Position numbers and translations under genes: made by a program. The notes beneath the pieces were generated by a model, which made no database searches, had not been told where the DNA came from, and was given only the letters and a program-made list of their open reading frames with translations. Shown one piece after another: positions 42,845 to 52,079 of a stretch of 64,000 nt of DNA (position 1 is its first letter; every line of letters starts with the position of its first letter). The DNA is taken from the NCBI GenBank assembly GCA_038530575.1, contig JBCBCP010000008.1, positions 42,174 through 106,173 on the forward strand, read 5' to 3'. Origin of the DNA: JBCBCP01 sp038530575 (GTDB lineage Bacteria; Pseudomonadota; Alphaproteobacteria; Rhodobacterales; Rhodobacteraceae).

Positions 42845-42908
42845 ATCTCTGAGCCGCGTGAGTATGCAACTTGCCCCAGGGGTTCAAGCGCAAAATCACG
42901 CTGCTAAA

Positions 42909-43241
42909 TCAGGTTTCGTCCTCTTCGGACGCCACATCGGCAATCTCGTCGAGCGAGACGTTCTCTTCCTCGTCATCATCGTCGAGGATATCGTCCTCCA
43001 GCTCCACGTCGACATCCGTGTCGTCATCGTCCAGCACGGCATCTTCGTCATCGCTGGCCTTTGCCTTGGCCTTTGCCGTGACCGCATCCTCGGCGTCGGC
43101 GGCGATCATTCGTGTCTTGGACGCGTCCACCTCGACAACTTCGCCGGTATAGGGGCTTACGATCGGGTTGCGGTTAAGGTCATAGAACCGCTTGCCGGTG
43201 GTCGGGCAAAGGCGCTTCGTGCCCCATTCTTCCTTGGGCAT
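42909..43241 (-). CDS. FYDLN acid domain protein (TIGR02300-like)
   Basis: 110 residues. The N-terminal ~45 residues contain KRLCPTTGKRFYDLNRNPIV, the hallmark of the family. The second half is extremely acidic, with runs of Asp and Glu. It is a small alphaproteobacterial protein of unknown function. A purine-rich gaaagggacacc precedes the ATG. Confidence 0.93.
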   Translation of the reverse strand: MPKEEWGTKRLCPTTGKRFYDLNRNPIVSPYTGEVVEVDASKTRMIAADAEDAVTAKAKAKASDDEDAVLDDDDTDVDVELEDDILDDDDEEENVSLDEIADVASEEDET

Positions 43242-43362
43242 GGTGTCCCTTTCGCTTGTACTGCTGCGGCGGGCCGATGCCCGCGGTTTGGCCTAGAGAT
43301 TCCGGGCGAGTGCCATATGCTTGGGCCGGAGTCAAAGGCAAACATCTATCGAGGCAGGTAGG

Positions 43363-44049
43363 ATGGACGGCGGCATATGGCAAGACGGGGTCCCGGCGGA
43401 TCTTGTGATCAAGCGGTCGGCGCGGGCGAAGCGGCTGACGCTGCGTGTGTCTGCGCTGGATGGCGGTGTGTCGGTGACGGTGCCCAAGGGGGTCAGTGAC
43501 CGGGCCGCTTTGGCCTTTGTGCGCGACCGTGCGGACTGGATTGCGGGGCACCGGGCAAAGATGCAGGGGCCGGTTCAGGTCGGGATCGGTGCTGACATCC
43601 CGATTCTGGGCGTGCCGCGCCGCGTGGTGGCGGGCACGGGGCGTTTGGTGCGTCTGGGCGCGGACGAAATTGCGGTGCCACCAGGCAGGCCCGCAGCGCG
43701 GCTTGCCAGCTATGTCAAACATATGGCTCGCGACGTGCTGGCCGAAGCCTCGGACCGTTACGCGGCCGAATTGGGCCGGACCTACAGCGCGATCACCTTG
43801 CGGGACACGCGCTCGCGCTGGGGCTCGTGCTCGTCCGCGGGGCGGCTGATGTATTCGTGGCGGCTGGTGATGATGCCGCGGGAGGTGCTGGACTACGTGG
43901 CGGCCCACGAAGTGGCGCATCTGGAGCACATGAACCACTCCGCGGCGTTCTGGTCGGCGGTGCGCCGTATACACGGTCCCTACACGGCGCCGCGGGCCTG
44001 GCTGCGCACGCATGGCACCGCGTTGCACCGGTACCGCTTCGAGGATTGA
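43363..44049 (+). CDS. YgjP/SprT-like M48-type metallopeptidase
   Basis: 228 residues from ATG 43363, preceded by AGGTAGG. The zinc-binding HEVAH motif with downstream His (HEVAHLEHMNHSAAFW, about 183-198) and SRWGSCSSAGRLMYSWRL before it define the YgjP-type domain. It is probably cytoplasmic; the substrate is unknown. The GntR gene follows after 31 bp that hold a double palindrome. Confidence 0.9.
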   Translation: MDGGIWQDGVPADLVIKRSARAKRLTLRVSALDGGVSVTVPKGVSDRAALAFVRDRADWIAGHRAKMQGPVQVGIGADIPILGVPRRVVAGTGRLVRLGADEIAVPPGRPAARLASYVKHMARDVLAEASDRYAAELGRTYSAITLRDTRSRWGSCSSAGRLMYSWRLVMMPREVLDYVAAHEVAHLEHMNHSAAFWSAVRRIHGPYTAPRAWLRTHGTALHRYRFED

Positions 44050-44052
44050 CGC

Positions 44053-44074
44053 GTGTGATCACTTGTGATCACAA
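44053..44074 (+). promoter_or_regulatory. Double GntR-type palindrome at the gntR start
   Basis: GTGTGATCACTT (44053-44064) and the perfect 12-bp palindrome TTGTGATCACAA (44063-44074) are adjacent, 6 bp before the ATG at 44081. TNGTNNNACNA-like palindromes are typical of FCD-domain GntR operators, so autorepression is likely. Confidence 0.65.
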
Positions 44075-44080
44075 AAGCCT

Positions 44081-44731
44081 ATGACGACCCCGCCCCGCGC
44101 TACTGAAACGACCACGGCCGCCCATGATCAGGTCTATCGCCGTCTGCGCGCGCGTATCATGGCCGGCGATATTGCGCCTGGTCAGGCGCTGACCCTCCGG
44201 GGGATCGGTTCGGAATATGGGGTGTCGATTACCCCGGTGCGCGAGGCCGTGCGCCGGCTGGTTGCCGAAGGGGCGCTGACGATGTCCAGTTCTGGGCGCA
44301 TTGGGACGCCCGAGCTGAGCCCCGAGCGGATCGAGGAGCTTGCCGCGCTGCGTGCCTTGATCGAGGTTGAACTTGCCAGCCGGGCCCTGCCGCGGGCGCA
44401 TATGGCCCTGATCGAGCGGTTGCAGACCATCAACGGAAGCGTCGGAGAGGCTGTCGCGCACCGCGACGCCGTCCGCTACATACGCACGAACCTCGAATTT
44501 CACCGCACGCTCTACCTGCGTGCACAGGCACCTGCGATGCTGGCCATGGCCGAAACGGTCTGGCTTCAGATGGGCCCGACCATGCGTGCGCTTTATGGGC
44601 GTTTGCGGCGGACAGAAGCGCCACAATACCACCGCCTGATAATTGCGGCGCTGAAGGCGGGGGACGAACCCGGTTTGCGGCTCGCGGTTCGATCTGACGT
44701 CACGCAAGGTTTGCGAATGCTGGCGCGTTGA
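44081..44731 (+). CDS. GntR family regulator (FadR/FCD type)
   Basis: 216 residues. The winged helix (about 12-75) includes IMAGDIAPGQALTLRGIG and YGVSITPVREAVRRL. The all-helical C-terminal FCD domain (about 85-205) has the Asp/His pattern (RTNLEFHRTLYL). FCD regulators usually sense organic acids. No metabolic partner is adjacent on the same strand, and the putative operator overlaps its own translation start. Confidence 0.92.
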   Translation: MTTPPRATETTTAAHDQVYRRLRARIMAGDIAPGQALTLRGIGSEYGVSITPVREAVRRLVAEGALTMSSSGRIGTPELSPERIEELAALRALIEVELASRALPRAHMALIERLQTINGSVGEAVAHRDAVRYIRTNLEFHRTLYLRAQAPAMLAMAETVWLQMGPTMRALYGRLRRTEAPQYHRLIIAALKAGDEPGLRLAVRSDVTQGLRMLAR

Positions 44732-44802
44732 GCCGCTGGCGTTAGGACGCCGTTAGGAAATGCGACCTAAATTGCGCGGAGGTTTCCCGTGTAAGAGCGC
44801 AT

Positions 44803-45825
44803 ATGTCCCTGCCAAGTTTCGATAGCGTTGCAGCGCCCGTTTTCGTTCTGAAACAGCACGAAGACGGGCGGGTTGTTTATGCCGGGGCTAACCACGCTAT
44901 CGCGCGCCAATTTGGCTTTAACCCGGATGACGTGATCGGGAAAACAGCGCTTGAGATTTGGTCGGGGCGGCAAGCGCGGCACATCCACAATGCCCAATTG
45001 GACTGTTTTTCAAGTGGACAGCCAACCGAATACAGCATGGTGGTTACGGTCGGCGGTGATCGCCGACTGGCGGAAATCAGTCTCATTCCTGAGTTGCTTG
45101 AGAGTGGCGCGGTGTCATTCGTCACAGGTACGGTTACCGATCGGACTGAAATGGCCGCGCTGCGAGAAGAGTTGACGCATGCGCGCCTTATCCAGGATGA
45201 AATGGCGACATTTCTGAGCATGGCCGCCCGCGACATGCAGACGCCGTTGACCATCGTTCGCAATCTGACGGCGGGGCTGCGTAACGGATTTCAGGACCTC
45301 GGCGATGGTAAGCTGCAGTCAATCGATGTGCTGGAACAGCTTGCGACCAGTTCAATGACGCTTATCGTGGACATGATGCGGGAAGTGCCGCAAGAACGCG
45401 CGGTATTCCAACGCACAACAGTCGACCTGCAGCGCTTGGTAAACGATGCACTGATATTGACCGATCCATGCGATGAGCATGAGTTGTCTAGCGGTGACGC
45501 GCTGCTGCAGATCAATGAAACTGCAATCAGTCTGTACCTGCGTGAGTTGCTTGCCGGTCTCTTTAAGGCGGCGGGCGACAAACGTTTGTCCTTGCGCGTT
45601 GAAGCTGAGGATGTGGGCGACGGTTGGGCCTATATCAACCTGTCTGGAACGTCTCTGGACCAGTTGACTGAGGACGAGACAGTTTTTGCCTCAGCGCGCC
45701 GACTGGGGGAGGCGCAAGGTGGCTTGTTCCGATTGCCTCGTCGCGATGCATCGCCGGAGCAATCCATCAGCTTGTCGTTACCGGCCCGCGTTGTCGCGCA
45801 TAGGCGGCGCAAAAACACCGCTTAG
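44803..45825 (+). CDS. PAS-domain protein with degenerate histidine-kinase-like segment
   Basis: 340 residues. A PAS domain spans about 10-115 (ANHAIARQFGFNPDDVIGKTALEIW, then FVTGTVTDRTE). A coiled segment leads to FLSMAARDMQTPLT at 137-150, the place of a HisKA H-box, where the phospho-acceptor His is replaced by Arg143. The C-terminal ~130 residues resemble a weak HATPase-like fold without clear N or G boxes. It is likely a non-catalytic signalling or scaffold protein. No membrane segment is present. Confidence 0.72.
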   Translation: MSLPSFDSVAAPVFVLKQHEDGRVVYAGANHAIARQFGFNPDDVIGKTALEIWSGRQARHIHNAQLDCFSSGQPTEYSMVVTVGGDRRLAEISLIPELLESGAVSFVTGTVTDRTEMAALREELTHARLIQDEMATFLSMAARDMQTPLTIVRNLTAGLRNGFQDLGDGKLQSIDVLEQLATSSMTLIVDMMREVPQERAVFQRTTVDLQRLVNDALILTDPCDEHELSSGDALLQINETAISLYLRELLAGLFKAAGDKRLSLRVEAEDVGDGWAYINLSGTSLDQLTEDETVFASARRLGEAQGGLFRLPRRDASPEQSISLSLPARVVAHRRRKNTA

Positions 45826-45838
45826 ACCGAAAGGCGTA

Positions 45839-46801
45839 TCACGCGGCGAGGCCCTGCTGCCCAAGGTCGAGGAATTTGCGACGGCGGCCTGCCACAAGCG
45901 CAGCACGATCAACGTCAGACAATTCGTCCAGCATTTGCCGAAGTGCCGCGCCAACCGTTGCAATCGTGCCGGCCCGGTCCCTATGAGCTCCGCCCAAGGG
46001 TTCCGGAATGACGTGGTCTGCCACGCCCAGTTGTTGCAAATCCTGCGCGGTCAAGCGCAGCGCTTCAGCCGCCTCGCGCATCTTTTCCGCATCTTTCCAC
46101 AAGATTGATGCGCACCCTTCGGGCGAGATCACTGAGTAGACGGAGTGCTCCAGCATCGCGACGCGGTTGGCCGTCGCGAAGGCAACCGCCCCGCCCGATC
46201 CGCCCTCTCCGATGATGACGGAAATGAGCGGCACACCAATTTGCAGGCACTTTTCTGTGGAGCGAGCAATGGCTTCGGACTGCCCTCGCTCTTCGGCACC
46301 CTTGCCGGGGTAAGCGCCCGGCGTGTCCACCAGAGTGATGACGGGCAGGCCAAACCTTTCCGCCAGGTCCATGAGACGGATCGCCTTACGATAGCCTTCG
46401 GGGCGAGCCATGCCAAAGTTTCGCTCAATCCGCGATTTTGTATCGTTGCCCTTCTCGTGGCCTATCACCACCACCGGTTGGTCATCAAGGCGCGCAAGGC
46501 CGCCCATAACGGCATGATCGTCTGCAAAGTTCCGATCTCCAGCCAGCGGCGTGTAATCCGTGAAAAGCGCGTCGATATAATCGGTGCAATGCGGCCGGTT
46601 CGGGTGCCGCGCCACGAGGCATTTCCGCCACGGCGTCAGCGATCCGTAAAGATCTTCGAGCAGGGCGCGGGCCTTGGCATCGAGCGCGGCGGCCTCTGCG
46701 GCGACATCCATCTCGGCATTGTCCCGGGCCATGGCGCGCAGTTCTTCGGCCTTGCCTTCGATTTCTGCCAAAGGCTTTTCGAAGTCGAGGTAGTTGGTCA
46801 T
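45839..46801 (-). CDS. accA: Acetyl-CoA carboxylase carboxyltransferase subunit alpha
   Basis: 320 residues. The N terminus NYLDFEKPLAEIEGKAEELR, the HPNRPHCTDYI block and the oxyanion region VDTPGAYPGKGAEERGQSEAI (centre), followed by GEGGSGGAVA, are diagnostic. It transfers carboxyl from biotin to acetyl-CoA in fatty-acid synthesis. The dyad GACGTTGC/GCAACGTC (46833-46860) lies 31 bp upstream of its start and may be an operator or leader hairpin. Confidence 0.96.
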   Translation of the reverse strand: MTNYLDFEKPLAEIEGKAEELRAMARDNAEMDVAAEAAALDAKARALLEDLYGSLTPWRKCLVARHPNRPHCTDYIDALFTDYTPLAGDRNFADDHAVMGGLARLDDQPVVVIGHEKGNDTKSRIERNFGMARPEGYRKAIRLMDLAERFGLPVITLVDTPGAYPGKGAEERGQSEAIARSTEKCLQIGVPLISVIIGEGGSGGAVAFATANRVAMLEHSVYSVISPEGCASILWKDAEKMREAAEALRLTAQDLQQLGVADHVIPEPLGGAHRDRAGTIATVGAALRQMLDELSDVDRAALVAGRRRKFLDLGQQGLAA

Positions 46802-46998
46802 GTCAGCTCCGCCCTGTGTTGGATGGGTATATGACGTTGCCAGTGGAATGATGCAACGTCCGGTCTATCAACGCGCCGCAGGTCGTTTGAGCCAAATCTG
46901 ACTGGCCCGCTCGAATCTGTTAGCCTCGCAGAAGGCCATGCACATTGCACGCCCCTCTGGATTTCGCCCGCGCGCTTTGCACCAAAACAGGACACCCG

Positions 46999-48663
46999 AT
47001 GCCTAATTTCATTTTGACCAGCAATGCGACCACCACGCAGACGCTGACGGACAGCAACGACGTGTATTTCTTGTCTCAGGATGTCAGCCACATCGTGGTG
47101 GGTGCGGACGTCCTGACCGTCGATGCAAACCGTTTCGGGTTTGATATCAGCGTGCTGGGGACCATGGCGCAGATCGGCGGCGGCGGAGCCGTGTTCAACG
47201 GCATCGGAAAAAGTGGAAATGGGTTCAATATCTCGATTTCCGCGACAGGCAGCATGATTGCCGGCCAGAACGCAAGCGCCATCAACTTTGAGGCAGATGA
47301 CTCGATCATCGCCAACCACGGATATGTCGAAGCGGGTGTCGCTGTGCGCTCCACGGGCCGCGACCTTCTGCTCGTGAACTCCGGGACAATATCCCAGACT
47401 TTTCCGTCCAATTCGTTCGACGTCTTCGCCATTCGGCTTGAAGGGTTTGGCAATCAGTTGACGAACTCCGGGCTGATCACAGGTCGGAACACGATCGAAA
47501 CCATCCGCACGGCAGTCGTTCACAACTCTGGCGAGATCCTTGCCTTTGAACGCGCCATCAGCATGGATGAGCTTTCGGTTGACCGCAGTGACCCGATGAC
47601 GCTGGTCAATGATGGGCTGATCACGGGGCTCGAGTTTGCCTATTTTGGGGGTGATCTGAGCGATGACCTGATCACGAACACTGGCACGATAAACGGCGTT
47701 GTGCGCCTTGGCGAAGGGGTCAGTGATATCACCAACACAGGCACCATGACGGGCGCGGTCAGCTTTGGCGGCGATGCTGACAGGTTCATAACGTCGGGGC
47801 AGGTGTCTGGGGTTGTGATGCTCGGCGATGGGGCTGATCGACTGGTAAACACCGGTACAATGTTGGGTGACATCACGTTGGGTCCCGGCAATGACACGCT
47901 CAAGACGGGCGGCGATCTGAGCGGAGACGTCGACGCGGGCGATGGGGCAGATACGGTCGTCAATACCGGCACCATCACGGGCGAGGTCGCGCTTGGTTCT
48001 GGGGCTGACCACTTTACCAATGCTGTAACGGGGGGCGTGTCCGGTGAAGTCGACGGCGGGGCAGGCAATGATACGCTGTTTGGTGGCAACCTTGGCGATA
48101 ACCTTTTGGGCGGCGACGACAATGACCTGATCGCAGGGCGGGCGGGAGACGACACGCTGTTTGGCGGGCGTGGCAACGACACGATAAACGGCGGCTCGGG
48201 CAATGATGAGTTGCGCGGCGTCCTCGGTCAAAACGTTATGAACGGTGAAAACGGCAACGATGTGCTTTTTGGCGGCGTCGAGGCCGACCGTATTTTCGGG
48301 GGCAGTGGCGATGACACGCTTCGCGCGGGGACCGGCGCCGACCTGTTGCGCGGCGACGCCGGTGCTGATGTGTTTGAATTTGCCAGTGTGGCCGAAACTG
48401 GCAGTGGCGGCACGCGTGACCGCATTCTCGGGTGGGAAGACGGTGCAGACTTAATCGATCTGTCGGGCTTTGGTGCGCTCACGTTCTCTTCGGCTGGGGC
48501 CATCGGCGGCGGGACAGCCTCGATCTGGTTTGACGCGGTCTCGGGCGGCGCGCAAACCATGTTGCGCATCGATGTCGATGGAAATGGCAGCGTCGATGGG
48601 CAGCTTCTGCTGGTGCGCGCCGATCCTTCGCTCTTTGATCAAGCTGATCTGATCCTTGCGTAA
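46999..48663 (+). CDS. RTX/beta-solenoid paralogue 1 (class A, divergent)
   Basis: 554 residues from ATG 46999 (an in-frame upstream start at 46945 has no family similarity). The N terminus has the class A pattern (QTLTDSNDVYFLSQDVSH). The middle contains regular rungs, for example VNTGTMLGDITLGPGNDTL and VNTGTITGEVALGSGADHF. Twelve nonapeptides (GGAGNDTLF to GDAGADVFE) precede the shared RDRILGWEDGADLIDLSGFG domain and the DLILA end. It is the most diverged class A copy and the first gene of the array, downstream of divergent accA. Confidence 0.88.
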   Translation: MPNFILTSNATTTQTLTDSNDVYFLSQDVSHIVVGADVLTVDANRFGFDISVLGTMAQIGGGGAVFNGIGKSGNGFNISISATGSMIAGQNASAINFEADDSIIANHGYVEAGVAVRSTGRDLLLVNSGTISQTFPSNSFDVFAIRLEGFGNQLTNSGLITGRNTIETIRTAVVHNSGEILAFERAISMDELSVDRSDPMTLVNDGLITGLEFAYFGGDLSDDLITNTGTINGVVRLGEGVSDITNTGTMTGAVSFGGDADRFITSGQVSGVVMLGDGADRLVNTGTMLGDITLGPGNDTLKTGGDLSGDVDAGDGADTVVNTGTITGEVALGSGADHFTNAVTGGVSGEVDGGAGNDTLFGGNLGDNLLGGDDNDLIAGRAGDDTLFGGRGNDTINGGSGNDELRGVLGQNVMNGENGNDVLFGGVEADRIFGGSGDDTLRAGTGADLLRGDAGADVFEFASVAETGSGGTRDRILGWEDGADLIDLSGFGALTFSSAGAIGGGTASIWFDAVSGGAQTMLRIDVDGNGSVDGQLLLVRADPSLFDQADLILA

Positions 48664-48840
48664 CGTGTAACCGGGCGCACCAGCGCGGCCAGACGTTCAA
48701 AACAGGGGCAAAAAAGCGCGGCATCGGCTTCGGTGGCGCGCAAATTTCTTGGCACGCATTAACGCCAAATATCACGTTTCCGCCGCACACTCCGCGCGCC
48801 CGATTTGCCCCTCTTGTCTCCGACCAAAAGGACTTTGCAC

Positions 48841-50385
48841 ATGGCCAACGTCATCCTTGTGAGCGATACTACTACGAGCCAAACACTGACGAACTCTGGT
48901 GATTTTTATTACCTCGCCGAAGGCGTCACGCACTATTCCACGCAGTCCACTACGGTAAGCACGGCAGGCAACCTGAGCGACCTCGAGTTCCTTGTGCACG
49001 GCGTGCTGCTGCATCTTGGGTCGAGCGGTGAGGCGATCGACCTCACGAGTGCCGGACTTAGCAATGTCACCGTGACCATCAGCGCGACGGGTTCTATCGA
49101 CGCCAACGCCGATTGGCGCGCGGTTTATAGTGCGGCGAACAACCTGACGGTGATCAATCATGGCCGGATTCAAAGCACCGAAGCGATCAATAGTAGCGGC
49201 AGCAATGCGAAGATCTTTAACTTTGGAACGCTCGTTCAGGAGAACCCCACGGCATTGGTCAATGCACCGCTCATAAGTTTGTCCGGCATAAACACGGAAA
49301 TCGTGAATAGTGGAAGCATCCTTGCTCAATTTGGCTTCAAGTTGCTCGATGGAGGTAAAATTACGAATACTGGAGAAATAAGCACTACACATAACGGAAT
49401 AACCAATTTGGGGGTGAATGCTGAAAATCTGACCTTGATCAATGCCGGTATATTCACGAGCGGAACGACTGTGTTTCAGGGCAGCTCTTCGGCGCGTGAT
49501 CTTGTGACAAATACCGGTACCATGGTTGGTGCGATGGATTTCGCCGGCGCGGCAGATAGGTTGGACAATTCCGGAACGATCCAGGGCGCTGTCACCTTTG
49601 GCAACGCCGTTGATACCGTGGTCAATTCGGGTGAAATGATCGGCGACATTGCCCTGAACGGGGATGACGACAACTTCGTCAATACAGGTCTGGTGATCGG
49701 TACGGTCGATCTGGGCGCGGATGCGGACACCTATTCGGGGCGGGGACTTGGCCTTGTGTCGGAACAGGTGCTTGGCGGAACAGGCGACGATACGCTTCGT
49801 GGTGGTGATCAAGGCGACGATCTTGATGGCGGAAACGATGACGACCTTGTTGTCGGCCTGAGCGGTGATGACACGCTTGAGGGCGGTGCAGGCAATGACA
49901 CGGTGCTGGGCGGCGCGGGTTCTGATAGCCTGCGCGGAAACAGCGGCGCCGACGTGATCAACGGTCAGGACGGCAACGACACGCTGATCGGCGGCAGCGG
50001 AGACGACCGGTTGTTTGGCGGACAAGGCAATGATGACATCACCGCTGGCACCGGGGCCGACATCTTGCGTGGCGGGGGCGGCGACGATGTCTTTGTCTTC
50101 AATTCCGTGGACGAAACAGGGACAGGTGCGTTCAGGGATCGCATCATCGGGTTCGAAGACGGGGCCGACCGGATCGATCTATCCGCCTTTATCGACCTGA
50201 CATTTTCGGCATCAGGCGCAGCACTTGGGGATGGCACCGCATCTGTTTGGTTCGAGGCTGTGTCGGTCGGGGCGCAAACCATGTTGCGCATTGACATAGA
50301 CGGCGATGGCGCGTTCGATGGCCAAATTCTACTAGTTCGTTCAAATCTGGCACTTTTTGATCAAAGCGATCTGATCCTCGGGTAA
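48841..50385 (+). CDS. RTX/beta-solenoid paralogue 2 (class A)
   Basis: 514 residues from ATG 48841, SD AAAAGGA. The N terminus NSGDFYYLAEGVTHYSTQ is class A. Rungs in the middle include VNSGEMIGDIALNGDDDNF. The RTX block has twelve units; unit seven is GNSGADVIN and unit eight GQDGNDTLI. The C-terminal domain differs from the consensus (RIDLSAFIDLTFSASGAALG) and ends DLILG. It is 177 bp from paralogue 1 and 54 bp from paralogue 3. Confidence 0.88.
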   Translation: MANVILVSDTTTSQTLTNSGDFYYLAEGVTHYSTQSTTVSTAGNLSDLEFLVHGVLLHLGSSGEAIDLTSAGLSNVTVTISATGSIDANADWRAVYSAANNLTVINHGRIQSTEAINSSGSNAKIFNFGTLVQENPTALVNAPLISLSGINTEIVNSGSILAQFGFKLLDGGKITNTGEISTTHNGITNLGVNAENLTLINAGIFTSGTTVFQGSSSARDLVTNTGTMVGAMDFAGAADRLDNSGTIQGAVTFGNAVDTVVNSGEMIGDIALNGDDDNFVNTGLVIGTVDLGADADTYSGRGLGLVSEQVLGGTGDDTLRGGDQGDDLDGGNDDDLVVGLSGDDTLEGGAGNDTVLGGAGSDSLRGNSGADVINGQDGNDTLIGGSGDDRLFGGQGNDDITAGTGADILRGGGGDDVFVFNSVDETGTGAFRDRIIGFEDGADRIDLSAFIDLTFSASGAALGDGTASVWFEAVSVGAQTMLRIDIDGDGAFDGQILLVRSNLALFDQSDLILG

Positions 50386-50439
50386 CAGCGCACTTCACCA
50401 AAAGGGTCGCTGGCCCGCTCATTACAAGGATATAATTTC

Positions 50440-51966
50440 ATGGCCGACATCGTTATCTTCACCGACACGCTTACCACCGCCACGCAAGACATTGGGACGA
50501 CCACCAACGGCATTTTCTTTCTGGGCAGAAACGCCTCGTTGGTAAACACCTTAACGACCGGCGTTACCGGCGATGGCTTTGCGCAAACCTACATCATTAA
50601 CGGCGATCTGGCCGCCGAACAGAACGGGATCAGCATCACGGGTCTCGACGCCCAAGCCAACGTTTCGGGCACCATCACCGCCAATTCAAACGGCATCGAG
50701 ATCACCCGCGAAAATGCCACAATCCATGTCACGGGATCGGTCACCGGAGGGGGGCAAGGCATCGCCGCCCGGGAAGACGGGGCCAAGATCACCGTGTCGC
50801 AAACCGGGTCTGTCGTTGGCGACAGTTCCGGCATCCGGATCGGGCCGTCCTTCACCGACAGCGAACCCGATGTCAGCAACCTCTCCAACGCGGGCACGAT
50901 TTCCGGCTCACTGTTCGGGGTAGGTGTCAACAGCAATGCGTTCATCAACAATTCGGGGCTGATCACCAAGACATCCGATAGGGATTCCTCGGTCGGGAAC
51001 GGCGCCATCACGCTGTTTGCGGATCGCGCCAAAGAGCTCGTCATTCATAACAGTGGCGATATCATCAGTTCGCCCTTCGACAGCGATTTCGAGCGCGGCA
51101 TTGCCATCGAAACACGCCAGAGCGTCGGCCACGTCCTGGACCTGCTGAACACCGGCAACATTATCGGCGACATCAAAACCGCCCTCGGCATCGACAAGAT
51201 CATCAACAACGGCGAGATCGCTGGCGACATCACTTTGAATGCCGGCGAGGACACAATACGCAACACCGGCACCATCAACGGTGATGTCGACCTGGGCTCT
51301 GACGCGGACACGTTCAACAACGCTGGCTTCGGCGTTGTCGCGGGCACTGTCTTGGGCGGGTTCGGCAACGACACGATCACAGGCGGTGATGGCGGCGACG
51401 CGTTCGACGGCGGCGACAATGACGACCACGTCATCGGCCGCGGCGGCAACGATACGCTGGCCGGCGGTGCGGGCGAGGACACGGTGCTTGGCGGCGCCGG
51501 CGCGGATAACCTGCGCGGCGACAGCAACGCCGACGTTCTGAACGGGCAGGACGGCAACGACACCCTGATCGGTGGCAGCGGAGATGACCGCCTTCTGGGC
51601 GGGCAGGGCAACGACGATATCACCGCCGGAACAGGCGCGGACATTATCCGCGGCGGCGGCGGCGAGGACCGCTTTATCTTTAGCGACACGACCGAGACCG
51701 GGACAGGCGCTACACGCGACCGCATCATCGGCTTTGAAGACGGCGTCGACCTGATCGACCTGACAGGATTTGGCGCGATTGAATTTTCGGCCACCGGAAG
51801 CGCCATCGGAAGCGGCACCGCGTCCGTCTGGTTCCAGGCTGTGTCTGGCGGGGCGCAAACCATGTTGCGGATCGACGTCGATGGCGACGGTGGCTTTGAC
51901 GGGCAGGTTTTGCTTGTCCGGGCTGATCCAGCGCAGTTCGATCAGTCGGACCTAATCCTGGCCTAG
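50440..51966 (+). CDS. RTX/beta-solenoid paralogue 3 (class B)
   Basis: 508 residues, SD AAGGA with an AT-rich spacer. The class B N terminus is DIVIFTDTLTTATQDIG followed by FFLGRNASLVNT. A class B module of short repeats follows (INGDLAAEQNGISITG, SGTITANSNGIEI). The RTX block shares units eight to eleven almost exactly with paralogue 2 (GQDGNDTLI, GGSGDDRLL, GGQGNDDIT, AGTGADIIR). It ends DLILA. A terminator-like hairpin follows at 52020. Confidence 0.88.
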   Translation: MADIVIFTDTLTTATQDIGTTTNGIFFLGRNASLVNTLTTGVTGDGFAQTYIINGDLAAEQNGISITGLDAQANVSGTITANSNGIEITRENATIHVTGSVTGGGQGIAAREDGAKITVSQTGSVVGDSSGIRIGPSFTDSEPDVSNLSNAGTISGSLFGVGVNSNAFINNSGLITKTSDRDSSVGNGAITLFADRAKELVIHNSGDIISSPFDSDFERGIAIETRQSVGHVLDLLNTGNIIGDIKTALGIDKIINNGEIAGDITLNAGEDTIRNTGTINGDVDLGSDADTFNNAGFGVVAGTVLGGFGNDTITGGDGGDAFDGGDNDDHVIGRGGNDTLAGGAGEDTVLGGAGADNLRGDSNADVLNGQDGNDTLIGGSGDDRLLGGQGNDDITAGTGADIIRGGGGEDRFIFSDTTETGTGATRDRIIGFEDGVDLIDLTGFGAIEFSATGSAIGSGTASVWFQAVSGGAQTMLRIDVDGDGGFDGQVLLVRADPAQFDQSDLILA

Positions 51967-52019
51967 CGCGCGCATCCCGCCGGGGCGGGCGCAGCGCACA
52001 AGCGATATTTTCTCTTTGG

Positions 52020-52058
52020 CTCAGGGTGTTTGATGCTACCCTGAGGCATCCTTTTTTT
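52020..52058 (+). terminator. Terminator between paralogues 3 and 4
   Basis: CTCAGGGT (52020-52027) and ACCCTGAG (52038-52045) make a perfect 8-bp stem with a 10-nt loop, followed by GCATCC and seven Ts (52052-52058). It is the clearest intrinsic terminator inside the array. Confidence 0.8.
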
Positions 52059-52079
52059 GCATTTTAGAGGAGGGCACCC

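Noticed and set aside
46945..46998. Earlier in-frame ATG for paralogue 1
   Set aside because: The extra 18 residues have no similarity to the other nine N termini, all of which begin M-x-x-F/V/I within a few residues. ATG 46999 aligns with them.
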